Source: Lithospermum erythrorhizon (taxonomy: Eukaryota > Streptophyta > Magnoliopsida > Boraginales > Boraginaceae). From it: DNA of 64,000 nucleotides. The position numbers and the translations under genes are program-made. The notes below the pieces were generated by a model, which worked only from the letters and a program-made list of their open reading frames with translations, was not told where the DNA came from and searched no databases. The DNA lies in assembly GCA_019722365.1 (NCBI GenBank), contig JADFUC010002358.1, positions 930,001-994,000 on the forward strand, given 5' to 3'. Positions 48,101-61,327 of the stretch are shown in pieces; the first letter of the stretch is position 1; each line of letters starts with the position of its first letter.

Positions 48101-48639
48101 AGGATGCGATAGAGAAGTTAAACGGGACTGTTATTGGCAAGCAAACAGTTCGTCTTTCTTGGGGCAGAACACCTGGAAACAAGCAGGTAACTATGTCTTC
48201 CGTCTGATGTTTAGTTTTTTTATCCTTGGAAAATGTTTTTTTTTTACCAAAACAAATCAAACCTAATCTCACTAAATGGGGTTGACTATATGATTACGAT
48301 GTCTATGTCTAACTCTATTATGTGGGGTCATCAGTTCCTATTAGCCATAAGTCCATAACTCTATGTCCTTTGATATAGTCTATGCCCACTCTTCTTCGGC
48401 TTCCCTCTGTCTCTAAAATAAAATCATAGCTTAACATGTTAATATATCAAAAGAAAATGAGATATCTTTGTATAAATCTAATCTTATATTTACATTTCTT
48501 GCTGATGAATGGTGCTTACTATGGAAGACAAGGCCATGGAGGATACTCTCACAATCAGAATCCAAGCATGTTTCCTGCTGCTGCGAGCAATGGTGCGCAG
48601 TCAAATGGTTATGGCAGCTATCAACAAACAGTAAGCTAA
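45155..48639 (+). CDS. RBP45/RBP47-type RNA-binding protein, three RRMs
   Basis: Exons 45155-45460, 46359-46836, 47537-47619, 47702-47832 and 48090-48186 join in frame. A last exon ends at 48639. The protein has a Gln-rich N-terminus (QQQQQQHHQWLAMQQQQYQQ) and RRM1 (LWIGDLQQWMDESYL, ERYGFIEF), RRM2 (IFVGDLAPDVTDALL, GYGFVRF) and RRM3 (IFVGGLDSVVTDEEL, GCGFVQF), then SWGRTPGNKQ and a Gly/Tyr/Gln-rich tail (NGAYYGRQGHGGY). These nuclear/stress-granule proteins bind U-rich and poly(A) RNA. The start of the last exon is a problem: no AG lies in the 40 bases before NGAYYG, where the sequence reads ttgctgatg. The exon-1 donor GTTATA is also weak. Confidence 0.92.
45480..45690. mobile_element. Stowaway-like MITE in RBP45/47 intron 1
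   Basis: The left end tactccttccctaaaagatc and the reverse complement of the right end tactccctccatcccaaaat share cgtccaattt/gtccaattt further in. TA borders are present. The length is 211 bp. Confidence 0.8.
47019..47203. repeat. Direct duplication in RBP45/47 intron 2, 102-bp period
   Basis: The block agagatcttagtatctgact to gcatgaaaatgaaa occurs at 47019 and at 47121 with few changes (tt/tg, atctaa/acctaa, ataatc/gaatc). Confidence 0.85.
48246..48425. mobile_element. Dispersed-repeat relic in the last RBP45/47 intron
   Basis: aatctcactaaatggggttg followed by actatatgat resembles a repeat seen widely in dicot genomes (CTCACTAA.TGGGGTCGGCTATATGAATC), probably the tail of a retroposon. It lies just before the exon that lacks a normal acceptor. 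Confidence 0.4.
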
Positions 48640-49882
48640 AAGTCCCCTGATATTTCTCCAGTGAATCCAAGACAAGATCATGCTAGGGAGGTTAATGTAG
48701 CCTGATTCATTCAGTCTGTAGAATGTTAAAATTCATATCTTCTTGGGATTAAAATTTTGATGACTTCATATATTTTTAAGTTTCCTTCAAGACTACATTG
48801 AAATATGTCTTTTGTTATAGATCATAGACAGCAAAATGTTGCAAATATCTCGTTCAATCTTTACGCCATATGCCTCAATACATCAGACCTAAAATTTATG
48901 GAAAAATAGACTTTCCATTGACCCATCTTTAAAAAGAGGAATGTATTTACAATTCTTATATGAAGAACCAACCTGAGAACTTCTCTACACAATTCATCAT
49001 TTTGCTCATAACTTTCATTGTTACAATGTTGCGTCGGCAATGGCATTGGCCTTGATAGGGATGAAGCCGGTTTGATGATGGTGATGAACCATATCAAAAT
49101 GCTTGCTGCACATTCAACTATTTGTTCTGAAGGTGCATGGACATAGATGTAACCTTTTACTGTGCAAGATTGGACTTTCCCTCCCTCTCCATTTCTTTGC
49201 CCCACAACAAACACGCCCTTAATTATCCAAAGAGAAATTAACGGTAATACTTTTACCCAAGATCATTCATTTGACTAATAAAGTGTAATTATTTGTCACA
49301 AATTGTGACTTGATTACTAACTGAAGGTTTTCAAAAATTAGTCAAAGATTTTTTTCATGCGTTATGTTATATGCACATTAAATGTGGTATAATAATGAAT
49401 TATATAAAAAAAAAATATTGAATGAGAATTTAAGATAAAATTTATTATCATATTTCATGCATTCATTATTTTCATGTCCTATTAGTTCAAAGATTTTATA
49501 TTCGTGACTCTTAAATATAATCAAATAAAATAAAATGATTTCATTTGTGCTTCTATAGACACTATAGTTCGCACTTCACCTTTGTGAAGTATATGTTATC
49601 ACTTATTACAGGATTAATTATGCGTATAATTGGATTCCTAAGGTTTATAGAATCATTGAGGCATATATCTCTTCAATTATAGCATAAAAGAAGAATGAAG
49701 TTGATATGGTATGCATTGTTATGATCTTCAAATTCCTCATCTCAAATTGGACATAATCTACAAATGTCACAATAAAAAACTAACAAAAGGGAGAAATATA
49801 TAAAAACAAAAAGAAGAATCATTAAAGTAAAATAAAGAAAAAAGTGAGATATGGAAGAAAAAGCCTTCCACATGCTACACAA
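48640..49882. other. Convergent spacer
   Basis: It holds the RBP45/47 3' UTR and AT-rich sequence up to the minus-strand membrane-protein gene. A 117-codon minus-strand frame at 48861-49214 has no recognisable motif and is not called. Confidence 0.4.
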
Positions 49883-50434
49883 TTAATGGACACCAGCTGC
49901 TCCTTCATGATGCTGTTGCTGCTGGTTTTCTTTCGATTCTGAAAGGAGTTGCGTATTCCTCGAATGTTGCTGGTTAATTTTTTTCGGCTTCGAAAAGAGT
50001 TGCGCATCGCTCGAACGTTGCTGGTTGTTTTCTTGTTCTTGATTATTGGTCATCATCTCTTCCTCCCTTCTCTCATCATGTGGTGGTGCATGCTCTTCAA
50101 CATCAGCTGCCATAGCTTCCCCCTCCTCGGAATCACTTCTAGTGGTGGTGGTGCTGCTCTCTTCCACCACCACTCTCACTGGAGGCGGCGGTGGAGCTGG
50201 AGGATGAATATTCACATGCCCATCAATGCAAGAAGCACATTTGATTTCAACCCAGCTCTCAAAATCATACTGACCATGATCCATGATTTTTCTTCCTGAA
50301 CAACTTGTCCTGGCTCCCCAGGCTATCACTACAAGAACTCCGATCACCGGTCCGACTGAACCGTTTCTTGCATGAACCACCGGGCTGGCTTGCTCAGTCA
50401 CCACAATTGGCGAATACGCTGTCATCATCGACAT
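49883..50434 (-). CDS. Plant single-span membrane protein, uncharacterised
   Basis: Intronless; 183 residues from the ATG at 50434 (MSMMTAYSPIVVTEQASPVV). An upstream in-frame TTG is ignored. A short hydrophobic span GPVIGVLVVIAWGA (about 28-41) is followed by the conserved-looking juxtamembrane block CSGRKIMDHGQYDFESWVEI and KCASCIDG. The rest is a polar tail: Pro-rich (PPAPPPPPP), acidic, then rich in Gln, Asn and His with a repeated motif (QRSSDAQLFSKPKK, QHSRNTQLLSESKE). The family is plant-specific with no known role. The span is short; relatives that I recall have several more hydrophobic residues, so a small deletion is possible. Confidence 0.75.
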   Translation of the reverse strand: MSMMTAYSPIVVTEQASPVVHARNGSVGPVIGVLVVIAWGARTSCSGRKIMDHGQYDFESWVEIKCASCIDGHVNIHPPAPPPPPVRVVVEESSTTTTRSDSEEGEAMAADVEEHAPPHDERREEEMMTNNQEQENNQQRSSDAQLFSKPKKINQQHSRNTQLLSESKENQQQQHHEGAAGVH

Positions 50435-53400
50435 AATGAACGAACTGAACCAAATCAAATCAAGTATTATCCCGCTAAATTAACAAGTACAAGAAGTTCA
50501 ATAAAAAATAATTAAAATATAGACAAAAGGAATGATGGTTTTGAATTGTATAAGGTAAAATGATTAAAGAGTCGATTTTACTTTATATTTAATGTTGAAT
50601 GAAAATATAAGGAATGACTGTCTGTAAACTCTTCATGTATTAATTTTGCCTGAATAATGTCATTGTCATGTTTTTTTTATAAGATTTGATATTGGGTACT
50701 GTATTAGTCTTTTATTATGGAATTTATAGTATATACATTTGATTTGGGGTAATTGATATTAGTTGAGTAGATAATTTGCATTTCAGAATCGTACTGTTGA
50801 AGAATAAATGATAATTTGATTTTGGTCAGCCTATTATGTATTTTATTAATTGGTTTTTATGTTTTGCGATCTTTGAGACTTTGGTCACTAAAAGCTTTTT
50901 ATTTTTTTGAGCGCTAAATCACATCACATTTTTACTTATTGATAGTCACTTATGTTATGGAGCTTTTGTACAAAATAATTATTTTGTCTAGCAATACAAA
51001 AGCTAAAGTATAGGGGGCATTTTACGTAATTAAAAATAGAATCATCACTTTTTTTTTAACTTGTATACCCTTTGCCACTTATAAAATAAACTATAGTCCA
51101 CATGAACTATAGTAATTTTATATTTGATCATACACTCTATATGATTCACATAGTACCACGGCCTATAATAATTTTTTATTTGACACATAACTACCTCACA
51201 CTCACCTCACTTGCCACATGATCGCAAATATAGTTCTTTGAGCTATGAGTAGATTTTATTCTTTTAACGTAAGCTACATGGTTTGGGGGTTGTGGAACAA
51301 GGCAAGACAAGAATATTATTAACAAGAAAGAAAATAAGCTATAGTTCAAGAATTGTGGGATAAGGGTGGGGGTAGAGATAGAATAAGGTGTGTCAGATAG
51401 AAATTCGCATAGTTAAATTTGAAACAGAGGGGGGTGGAGAACTGGTAATATAGGTAAGGTTTGTCGAATAAAGCTATAGTTTAGGGATTATAGTTCGAGA
51501 AGGTATAGTTGAGTTATTTTAATTATAAAATAATAAAATATAGTTTAGTTTAGTGTTAGGGCCAAAATGATTAAATTTTTGTCGCAATCGATAGTATAAG
51601 GGACTTCATTCTTTGTTAAAAATGGGAATAGGGGCGGGAAACGAAAAGATAAAAAAGCGTAAGAACTTGTGTTTGAAAAAGATTACCATAGAAACAATAT
51701 ACGTAGTATAAGCAAAGTAAAAAAGATATGTATATTATAGGGATCAAAAATTAAATTATTCAAGAATAAAAAAATACTATAGGACATAATACTTTTTGTT
51801 TTGTTGTAAATAACGGGCTAATTTAACAGTATAAAAACTCAATGTATTATGTAATTTAATGTAGGATATATTAAAAAACTCATTTCTCAGCAACCGTTTA
51901 TAAGTAACGTATTACTGTACTTTTTAAGAAATGAAAAATATTAAAAGTTGTCCGTTATTTTAAAATATATTTTTAATCAAAATTACGTTATGATATTATT
52001 TGTAAAATAATTCAAGAATTCCCCAAGACACAATTCATATAATCTCATGAAATGAAATTTTATTACTACCCAATCCGTAAGAATTGGTCAAGTTAAGTGA
52101 ATAAGATGGGTTTGTGATGATGAGATGCAATGAGTTAGATGCATTATTAAATAAATTTCACACATCATATTCGAAAGAATAGCATTTATGAATTTTCGTT
52201 AAAAAAAACTTCGTTAAAAAAATTAATTACCCATAAAGGACAGATTAAACACCCTCATAATTTATTCTAATCTTCTAATGCATCTTCAACTTTGACATTC
52301 TTTATTACCATGCTGAACTATTTTTAGTTGCACCCAAATATTTTCCACAACTTACATATGAGACATTGGTTGAATTGTTGTACCGACTATTTCTAAACTA
52401 TTAGTAGTAAATTTCTACAGAATGTACTTGAATTGTTGTTTCGTAATTAGTACTAGGTTTTAACTATTCTTCATTCTTGGAGCCGGATGAGTCATGAGGA
52501 CCAAATATAATAATACTCGATGTTACCTAGTTATTAATCAATGTAGTTCGTATATAAGAGTTCTGATTCTGGTATCAAAATTTGAATTTTAGTTAAATTC
52601 GATTATGTGTTTTTGAAGATCATATGGTTCATGTGATGAAGTTATTTGATAAATGAAATTAAAATATTCAACTCTATGTGCCATATGTTTAATTAGCATA
52701 GCAAAGAATCAAATAGTACCTAATCTTAACTGCATGAAAACAAGGAAAAGATGGTTTCAGGTCTAAAAACGTGACGATGAGCAGGTAGTATTATACAATA
52801 AGGGAAAGTGTTCGTTTGTGTTCTACAAAACAAACTCAACTGTTTAGTCATTCTCAGGGAACACTACCTGATTCAATACTCTTTCTTCCACTATTTACTT
52901 CTCACTTTAATGACAAATGAAGAAAAATATAAATAATTTAGGGGGGATGAAGAACATAACTTTTGTATAAATGAATGATAAAATTCTATTTTTAATATTA
53001 ACAATTTACTTATAAAAAATATGATCTCTTGCCATTTAGTTAGTCCATTTGTGTCTCTCTCTCAAAATTCGGAACCCAAAACTTTCCTTTGTCTGCTTCC
53101 TTTTGAATCTGTTGACTCTGTCCAGCAAAGGAATCGCAAATGTTGTCTGTTCAGTTTCTTGAAAAAATCAATGGCACATCCTTCACAAATACACTCTTAG
53201 ATATTTTATTCTAGGACTAATACATTTCCCTACCTATCAAAATTTAATGATATTTCGGTCAGGTTTGTAATTGATTTATATCTCAAAGATGAAAGCCTAT
53301 AAATAAAAATAAGAGAACACATGGATTAGGTATATTTGAATCTAGTTTCCATCCTAAGTTTCGCTTAGAACATAGGGACATACTACATTATGTTTAGGTG

Positions 53401-53437
53401 TCTTCCAACACTGTTTTTTGTTCTCATAACAAACCCC
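50435..53437. other. Gene-poor AT-rich spacer
   Basis: Nothing coding was recognised. Some stretches (about 50930-51560) look like old transposon sequence, with repeated actatag motifs. Confidence 0.4.
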
Positions 53438-54755
<1,318 letters not shown>

Positions 54756-56059
54756 ATTTGACTAATGATCGTGTCACAGGAGCAAGAAATGCAATGAGTA
54801 TGGTGATGACAAGTACTGAGCATGCAACAATGGCTATTTATATGCTTACGAATGAAATGTCGAATAGAATTGATTGGCAGGGCTGCTTCAAAGTGGCCAG
54901 GCCACTTAGTTCTTGAAAATTTAATGGTGCTGACAGTATAGCTCTTATGCTGTTAAATATATCCTTAAAGAACAAGATGGATGAGCTCATCCACTTAAAT
55001 TTGTTAATTCTTAGTTACAGTAATTAGAAGAACATAGGTTAGTGGTTTCTTGGATGTGACTCAGAAACAACAGATAAATAATGCAGCTAGTTTCTGTGCT
55101 TAAGAGTCCAAGTTCATATTTGTTCACAATAATAGTCTGCTAACATTAGAAACAATAAACTTGTTGAAGAACCAAACAAGAAAGAGTCGGTTTTAATGGA
55201 TCAATATGATGGTATAAGGTTCTCAGTTGAAGCAGTTTCGTCTAGCTGTAAGATGATTATTCAACACTTGGATGCTAGAGACATTGCTACCAAATATGAG
55301 ATGAATGGGAAACCTGGAGATTGAGGATGTAGAAATCATGTTTGAGCATTTCCGTAGTCCTAAAATTCTAAACGAATTTAGCCATCATTAGTTTTATTTA
55401 GAATGAAAACGAGCGACTTTTTTGTGTAGTAATGAATCAAATAAGAAGTGAAAGAAATGATTAGGCAAGGCAGTAAGACAATAGAGAACAAGCAAGCATA
55501 TGATCCACTTTAGCAGACCTCTATATAACTCTGTAGTTCTACCCTGACATGCATGGCTTAAATATACCGGTTATAGAAAGACGCTTGAATGACTTATCAA
55601 TTTAGCCTACTGAATCTATCAGTTATATTGATGACTTGCCAAATATACATCTACAAATAAGGAAATAGCACAAGTGCAAATGTTATTCCGAAAAAACTTC
55701 TATAACCGTAGATTACAGGGATCCACAGGTCTAATTGTAGTAAATTGGAAACACAGTTATTCTCATACAACATTAAAATAATGTGTTGGAAAATAGAATT
55801 AATGAGTATAATATAGCAGTTAAGTGGATTAACAATATTCCACAAGCCAAGATAGGATGACAAAGAGATCCACTGTGGATACTCATAGAACCTGCCTCGG
55901 AGTTTCATTCGCCAAAAAAGATGGCGGCTTTGTGGAAAAATTTATATTCAAATACTTTCACATATCTCATCAAACTACTCAATACCTTTGAGATCATCAA
56001 TCACTCAATACGTATATAAAATTGTAGCTCCACATAATTTGGTATATACATTAAAAATT
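54756..56059. other. Intergenic region between peroxidase and tRNA
   Basis: No gene or recognised repeat was seen. The peroxidase promoter would be just above 54755. Confidence 0.4.
56052..56056 (-). terminator. Pol III terminator of tRNA-Ile
   Basis: TTTTT on the minus strand, 4 nt after the discriminator base. Confidence 0.7.
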
Positions 56060-56133
56060 TGGCCCATGCAGGTCTCGAACCTGCGACCTTCGCGTTATTA
56101 GCACGACGCTCTAACCAACTGAGCTAATGGGCC
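56060..56133 (-). tRNA. tRNA-Ile (anticodon AAU)
   Basis: The minus strand reads as a 73-nt cloverleaf plus the discriminator A at 56060. The acceptor arm GGCCCAT pairs with ATGGGCC; the D-arm has TAGCTCAGTTGGTTAGAGC (box A); the anticodon loop is CTAATAA with AAT; the T-arm is GCAGGTTCGAGACCTGC (box B). There is no intron. Just downstream on the minus strand is a run of five T (56052-56056), a pol III terminator. Confidence 0.97.
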
Positions 56134-58429
56134 ATGTTATGAAGCTAGTATCAGTACCAGCTCTTCTGCAACAACCATCATGCTATATACTTTTATAGAT
56201 ATAGTCTCATGACTCATGCGACTTTAACTTATATTATGTTAAGGTAAGGATGTTTTTCGGTTGGTTCAAGCCCAGAAAAATCGATCGAGCCGGCAGATTT
56301 TTAGATTTAGTTGAAAAAAAATGAGGCCCAAGGCAAAATGGTAAAAAATCATACAGAAGCAATTTATGGGTTTAGGTTTCATAAAGCCACAGACTGGAGA
56401 TTATACTTTTGTTTTAAAATATTTATATTTTGATATTTTTAAATTTTTCATTTAAATTTTAAGTTTTAAAAAATTATTATATAATGAGAATGGTTATGGT
56501 TCATTAATGATATGCTTATTAATGTTCATTTATCGCCATAGATACATAATTTCAATGTAAAAGAAATAGGTACTATAAAATAAAATGTACTGCCATTCTA
56601 AATGATATAATTCAAAAAATTTCAAAAAAGTACCAAAATTGATACATCTGTCCAATTTAGAATGTAATGCCAAAATTCGTTAAATAAATTGAAAGCAGTT
56701 AGCATAATTGGCATTGCCGAATTTTTTTAGAAAAATGATACGTATGAACTAAAATATGCTGCACAATAATGTAAATTAAAGTCAAAGTTGTGGTCGAAAT
56801 GCAAAGAAATCTTCCATTCTTGATAGAGAACACCTAATACCCTAATAAGCTATGTGTTTTAGATCTATATCCCCATTATTGTGCATGTATTTTTTTTGTA
56901 AATTAACGATGAAAATGAATTCATGGTATTATAAATTACGGATATAAAAATTCCTAATCAAAGACAATTAGAATGAGTGCTACAATAACCAAATACAATT
57001 AGAGTAAGTTCTACAAAGAAATTAGAACTCAAGACATCTTGTGGAAGTTTGTTCGAGATGTCGCTGTGGAGGTCGTCGGCGATGTGTACATGTATTTGAA
57101 TAGTACAGTAGTAATATCTTTAGTAAACGTTACAGTTTGAAATTTATGTATATTTATTCTAATTTGAAATCATGAGCATTTTATATTTTATTATTGTTAA
57201 TAAAATCAACCGACAGCCGACAGAAAGCCGTAACCGGCGCCTTGAACCCATTAAACCGAATTAATTTGAGCAGAAATGGTTTGTGTGTATTTAGAAAACC
57301 GATAAAAGTGGGTTTGCATAAAAACAATCGGTAGGAAATAGAACCCACAAGAAAAAAATCATTAGGCAAGGCAGAAAACATCCCCAATTGTTGAGACTTG
57401 AGAGTTTTCCTTATCGTTTCACCGAGTACATATTCCTATTTTCACTTTGCATTAGTGATATGTGTACATAATTACATTAACGGATACTCACTTATAAATA
57501 AGTATGACATTATCTGTTACACGTCGAATATGTTTCCCATGTGTGTATTGTTTTGTCCACCCTTACATTCTTCAATGCAAGTATGCAAAAGAGATGGAAT
57601 ATAATTTAATGGCTTAATTCCGTACAGTCCTAAATTATGGTATGATACAATTTAACGAGTATCTATGTGGCATCAGTGCAGTATCTAACTAATGGTGCCA
57701 CGAAGTATTGTGGTTTAATTACCCCTCCATGCACTATTTGAACTTCTTTGGAATGATTTTACCAAGTTACTGTAATGGTTTTCTAACTTACTTGCACTAT
57801 CTTAGGTATATGGTTGTGGGTTTTGGGAATGGATCGATGAGCCAATACAGTGTAATAACTATACTAACCTTAATTGATTTGGAATTATAGTTATTTAGTG
57901 TTAAAAGAGGCGGAGAGAGCGATTTGAAAGCTTGATAGTTGAACTTCGGGGTAATTTGAATAGTTAGATAGTTCGGGAAAGGCATCTGCGAATTAAGCCT
58001 AATTTAATTGATTACAACTTAGGACAAGGACCACATCTATCAATTGGATCTCCCTTACTTCCAAATGAGGCATATACATAAGGAATCAAATGAAGTGATC
58101 AAATAACAAAAAGGTAATCAATTAAATTAATCTGTCAAGTTTTCTAAATTCCAGTACAAACGAATCTTATTTTGCCTCCTTCTCGCCCCCTTCTTCGATA
58201 CACATTCTTTCATCAACTATCCGTTTTGCTCCTTTTCGAAAAAATTCTCTTCAAGAAATCCAAAACAAGAAATGGTAAAAAAACCATGAGCTATCCAAAA
58301 ATCACTAACAGGAATTCTGATCTTTGGTTGTTAAATTCATGTTCAAATGTTCTCTGTATTCCTCTTTATGTGAACACTACAGGTCAGAACCTTGATTGGA
58401 GCTTAAAGTAAAAAACGGTTTGTGGTAGA
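56134..58429. other. AT-rich intergenic region
   Basis: No gene was recognised. Short open frames on both strands lack motifs. Confidence 0.4.
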
Positions 58430-61327
58430 TTAAACGGGAATACTAATTGGCTTTCCTCTGCCCATGTTGAAACCTTTCGTACCATCAGGCATTCGAGGTC
58501 CCTTTATTGTCTGTTTGCCTAATCCTTCAGAGCTGCTTGTTACCGAAGGCTGAGAAACAGTTCCTCGGCCATTGTAATTTGATGTTCGCTGAGGGCGAGG
58601 TTTTCCCCGCCCTTTAGGCCACACTTTCTTCAATGAATTTGGGCTATCCCCAGCCTGTAAAATATGGATTTGAAGAATAAATTAAGTAACCATCTTCCAC
58701 GTTATATGACTGCTCAATACAGTTTTGAACAAACTAATGGAACCGGTTAGAAATATGAGCTGATCAACGCATACATTGTTGTCAGAAACACCTGATTCTG
58801 AGTTCACAGGATGAGCCTGAGGATGTGAGGGAGAGTTGTTGTCTGCCGCTTCAACTTCATCGTCCTCTAGATAATCATCAAAGTCCGACTTTTTACTCTG
58901 CAGGACTGACTTCGGCTGCATGTATTGCAGAAAACATAATGATTAATAATTTCATCCGTCCAACAGAACATAAATGGACAAAAGAACGACATGAGGCTTC
59001 TCAATTGATTAAGGGCAGGCTTCTTCTATTACATATGACTAGCTGCATTGCGGCTGGTCAGTTTATTCGGGAGCCTATTTTTCCTTGATATATTTTATTT
59101 GGATTGTGAGGTCCTGTCGGCTGTCGCAAGAATGATAGTTCTGACATGACGCTTCTCTAAACAGGACGTTGAGATTGTAGTGCTAAAAAAAGGTGTTGAT
59201 GAAACTTACCGTCCGCCTGAGAAGCAACCTCACTTTTAAGCCTTTTCTCCAATTCCTTTCATCATTTAATTTTTCAACCTGATGAAGTATCAAATGCAAT
59301 AAATTCTTACATATAAGTAAAATGCTGAGGGAAAAAAGATTAACACAATAAATAGCAAGTTGTGGAAGGAGGAAACATACTGCCTTCTCAGCTGATTCAA
59401 CATTCTCAAACTCTACTAGTGCATGGAGCTGGAAAATAACAAGAATGAAACATAAATTTATTGTTTTAACCATCCAACCAAGTTAATTTTTCAGTAAATG
59501 AATTTTTAGAAAACTAATCTTTGGGTTTCTTCACACCTTAGTACTGATGACATGATCTACTTTATTCCGAGAATTTGCTTCTTGAGGATGACATATCCGA
59601 ATCGTTTTCACACTGCAAAATAGAACTGATAACTTCACATCCATTGAAGATTTAATGAAAAGCAAAATGTAAATCATGATAAATTAATGGCTTTTGCGGA
59701 GATAAACTTACGTTCCAGCGACATTGAATATTTTCTCGATGTTTTGATGGGAATGATCATCAGGTAAGTTCTCGGCTACAACAGTCCGGGACTAAAACAC
59801 ATAAACAACAGAACTTTTATTGCATTTACAATACAAGTTGTCTTTAGGAAAGCTCAAAGATAGTTAAGCAGTAGAAGATAGAGTACCTGGAGCTCTTCTT
59901 TTTCTTTATCAGTAAATGGTTTTTTCCTCTTCACCTTTTTGCTATCACTACTAACATCCTTCAAGACATAGCATAAATGTATTTCAGTATTAACAACAAT
60001 TCTCATCTTATGAAGGATGGCGAATATTTCAATAGCTAAATTACTATGAAAAGGGGATTGGAAGGGAACGTTTTCTTCCCTCCCTTTTCTTCTTCATTTC
60101 ATTAACAAACATACAATTTATATTTGGCAAAAATACTAACCAGTTTTGTAGAGGCCCGAAGAGCTTGCGCGAGCATAGTGTGGTTACCATTGACGAGGGA
60201 CTTGAGTTTCTTGGTCGATGCAACAATAGTTATTGGAACTGTTAAACAAAACAAGATTGTTGTTTTAGAACATACAGGACAAAAGTGCATACATACTCAT
60301 CAGCAAGTCAGCATTTCTCCAGAAATGATATGTGTGTGCCTAGATATATAATGATCAATGCTTACCAAAGCCTTCAGGGTCCTTCTGGATGTGCTTTACC
60401 AAGTTCTCATTTGCCAGCAAACTTAAATCATTGAACTGATATTCAACCTGTTTATTGATCAGACTTTCAGAAACAAGCAAACACCTTATTTTAACTCCCT
60501 GCCCTATAAATTACTGAGAATCGAACCAAACTTCGAAATTCTTTTAGCAACTTCTACGACAATGTATTGGTTGATGAAGGAAAGCAATAAATATTCCACA
60601 TTTAGTAGTAAGGTTAACGAAATAACGCATATAACTAAGGTTTAAGGGTAGATAAAAAAGTTGTCACAATAAATGGCTTCCACCTAAAACCAATTGGCAA
60701 TATGGGGTATAAATGATATTGTATGCTTCAACATATTCTATCTATGTGGTATGGTCATTCAGCATTACCCTCCTGTGGAACCTGGTTTTCGATAATTACA
60801 TGGGCAATATTGATGATTCTGGCTTGATACATGTTAAGAATTCATAAGATTCCACCTAAAACGATTTGGATTTATGTGGAACACTGGAACCATGGATTAT
60901 CAACCTAAGGAAAGAATAATAATTCAAAGAAAGTAGGGGGTGAGTAATAAATTACTTGTTTGATGAGTTTTTGGTGAAGTTCTTCTGTAAGAACATTATT
61001 ATTCTTGGGAGATTGACTGCTACTCCCTGGAACCTGAAGCTGCATGGAATCCGAATCACCAACAAAAATCCATTGATCACCAGAACCACCACCACCACCA
61101 CTCCCCCCACCAAGATATTGGTAGCACGGGACAAAATAGCCCGTGACAGGCACCGCGGAGGCGGGGGTGGTTTTGGGCACAAATTCAGGAGCTTGAGCAT
61201 TGAATTTAAATGATGCACTAGAACTACTAGCACTTTGATCATCATTTTTCTTCCTACCATCATGAATACTCTTCCCTGCAATTTCATGCATGTCTATCGT
61301 TTCTCTCTCAGGCTGAGCCTGTGCCAT
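58430..61327 (-). CDS. La-related protein 6 (LARP6B/C type)
   Basis: Ten exons with GT/AG borders and kept frame: 61327-60956, 60447-60366, 60238-60141, 59958-59887, 59791-59712, 59612-59537, 59428-59381, 59278-59210, 58915-58775 and 58654-58430, giving 420 residues. Order of parts: a PAM2-like motif FNAQAPEFVP (42-51) for binding poly(A)-binding protein; a La motif (VEYQFNDLSLLANENLVKHI, DPEGFVPITIVAS); an RRM-like region (TVVAENLPDDHSHQNIEKIF, LHALVEFENVESAEKA, GLKVRLLLRRT); an acidic linker; and a C-terminal SUZ-C-like GPRMPDGTKGFNMGRGKPI. LARP6 proteins bind mRNA; plant 6B/6C forms with PAM2 link mRNA to PABP and act in storage, localisation and translation, for instance in pollen. The gene looks complete. 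Confidence 0.95.

Noticed and set aside
48861..49214. 117-codon minus-strand frame downstream of RBP45/47
   Set aside because: No motif, no splice or promoter context; not supported as a gene.
57625..57970. Short frames suggesting a gene between the tRNA and LARP6
   Set aside because: No family motif; composition like surrounding spacer.
60952..61287. Frames on both strands overlapping LARP6 exon 1
   Set aside because: Explained by the PAM2-bearing LARP6 exon in the third frame.
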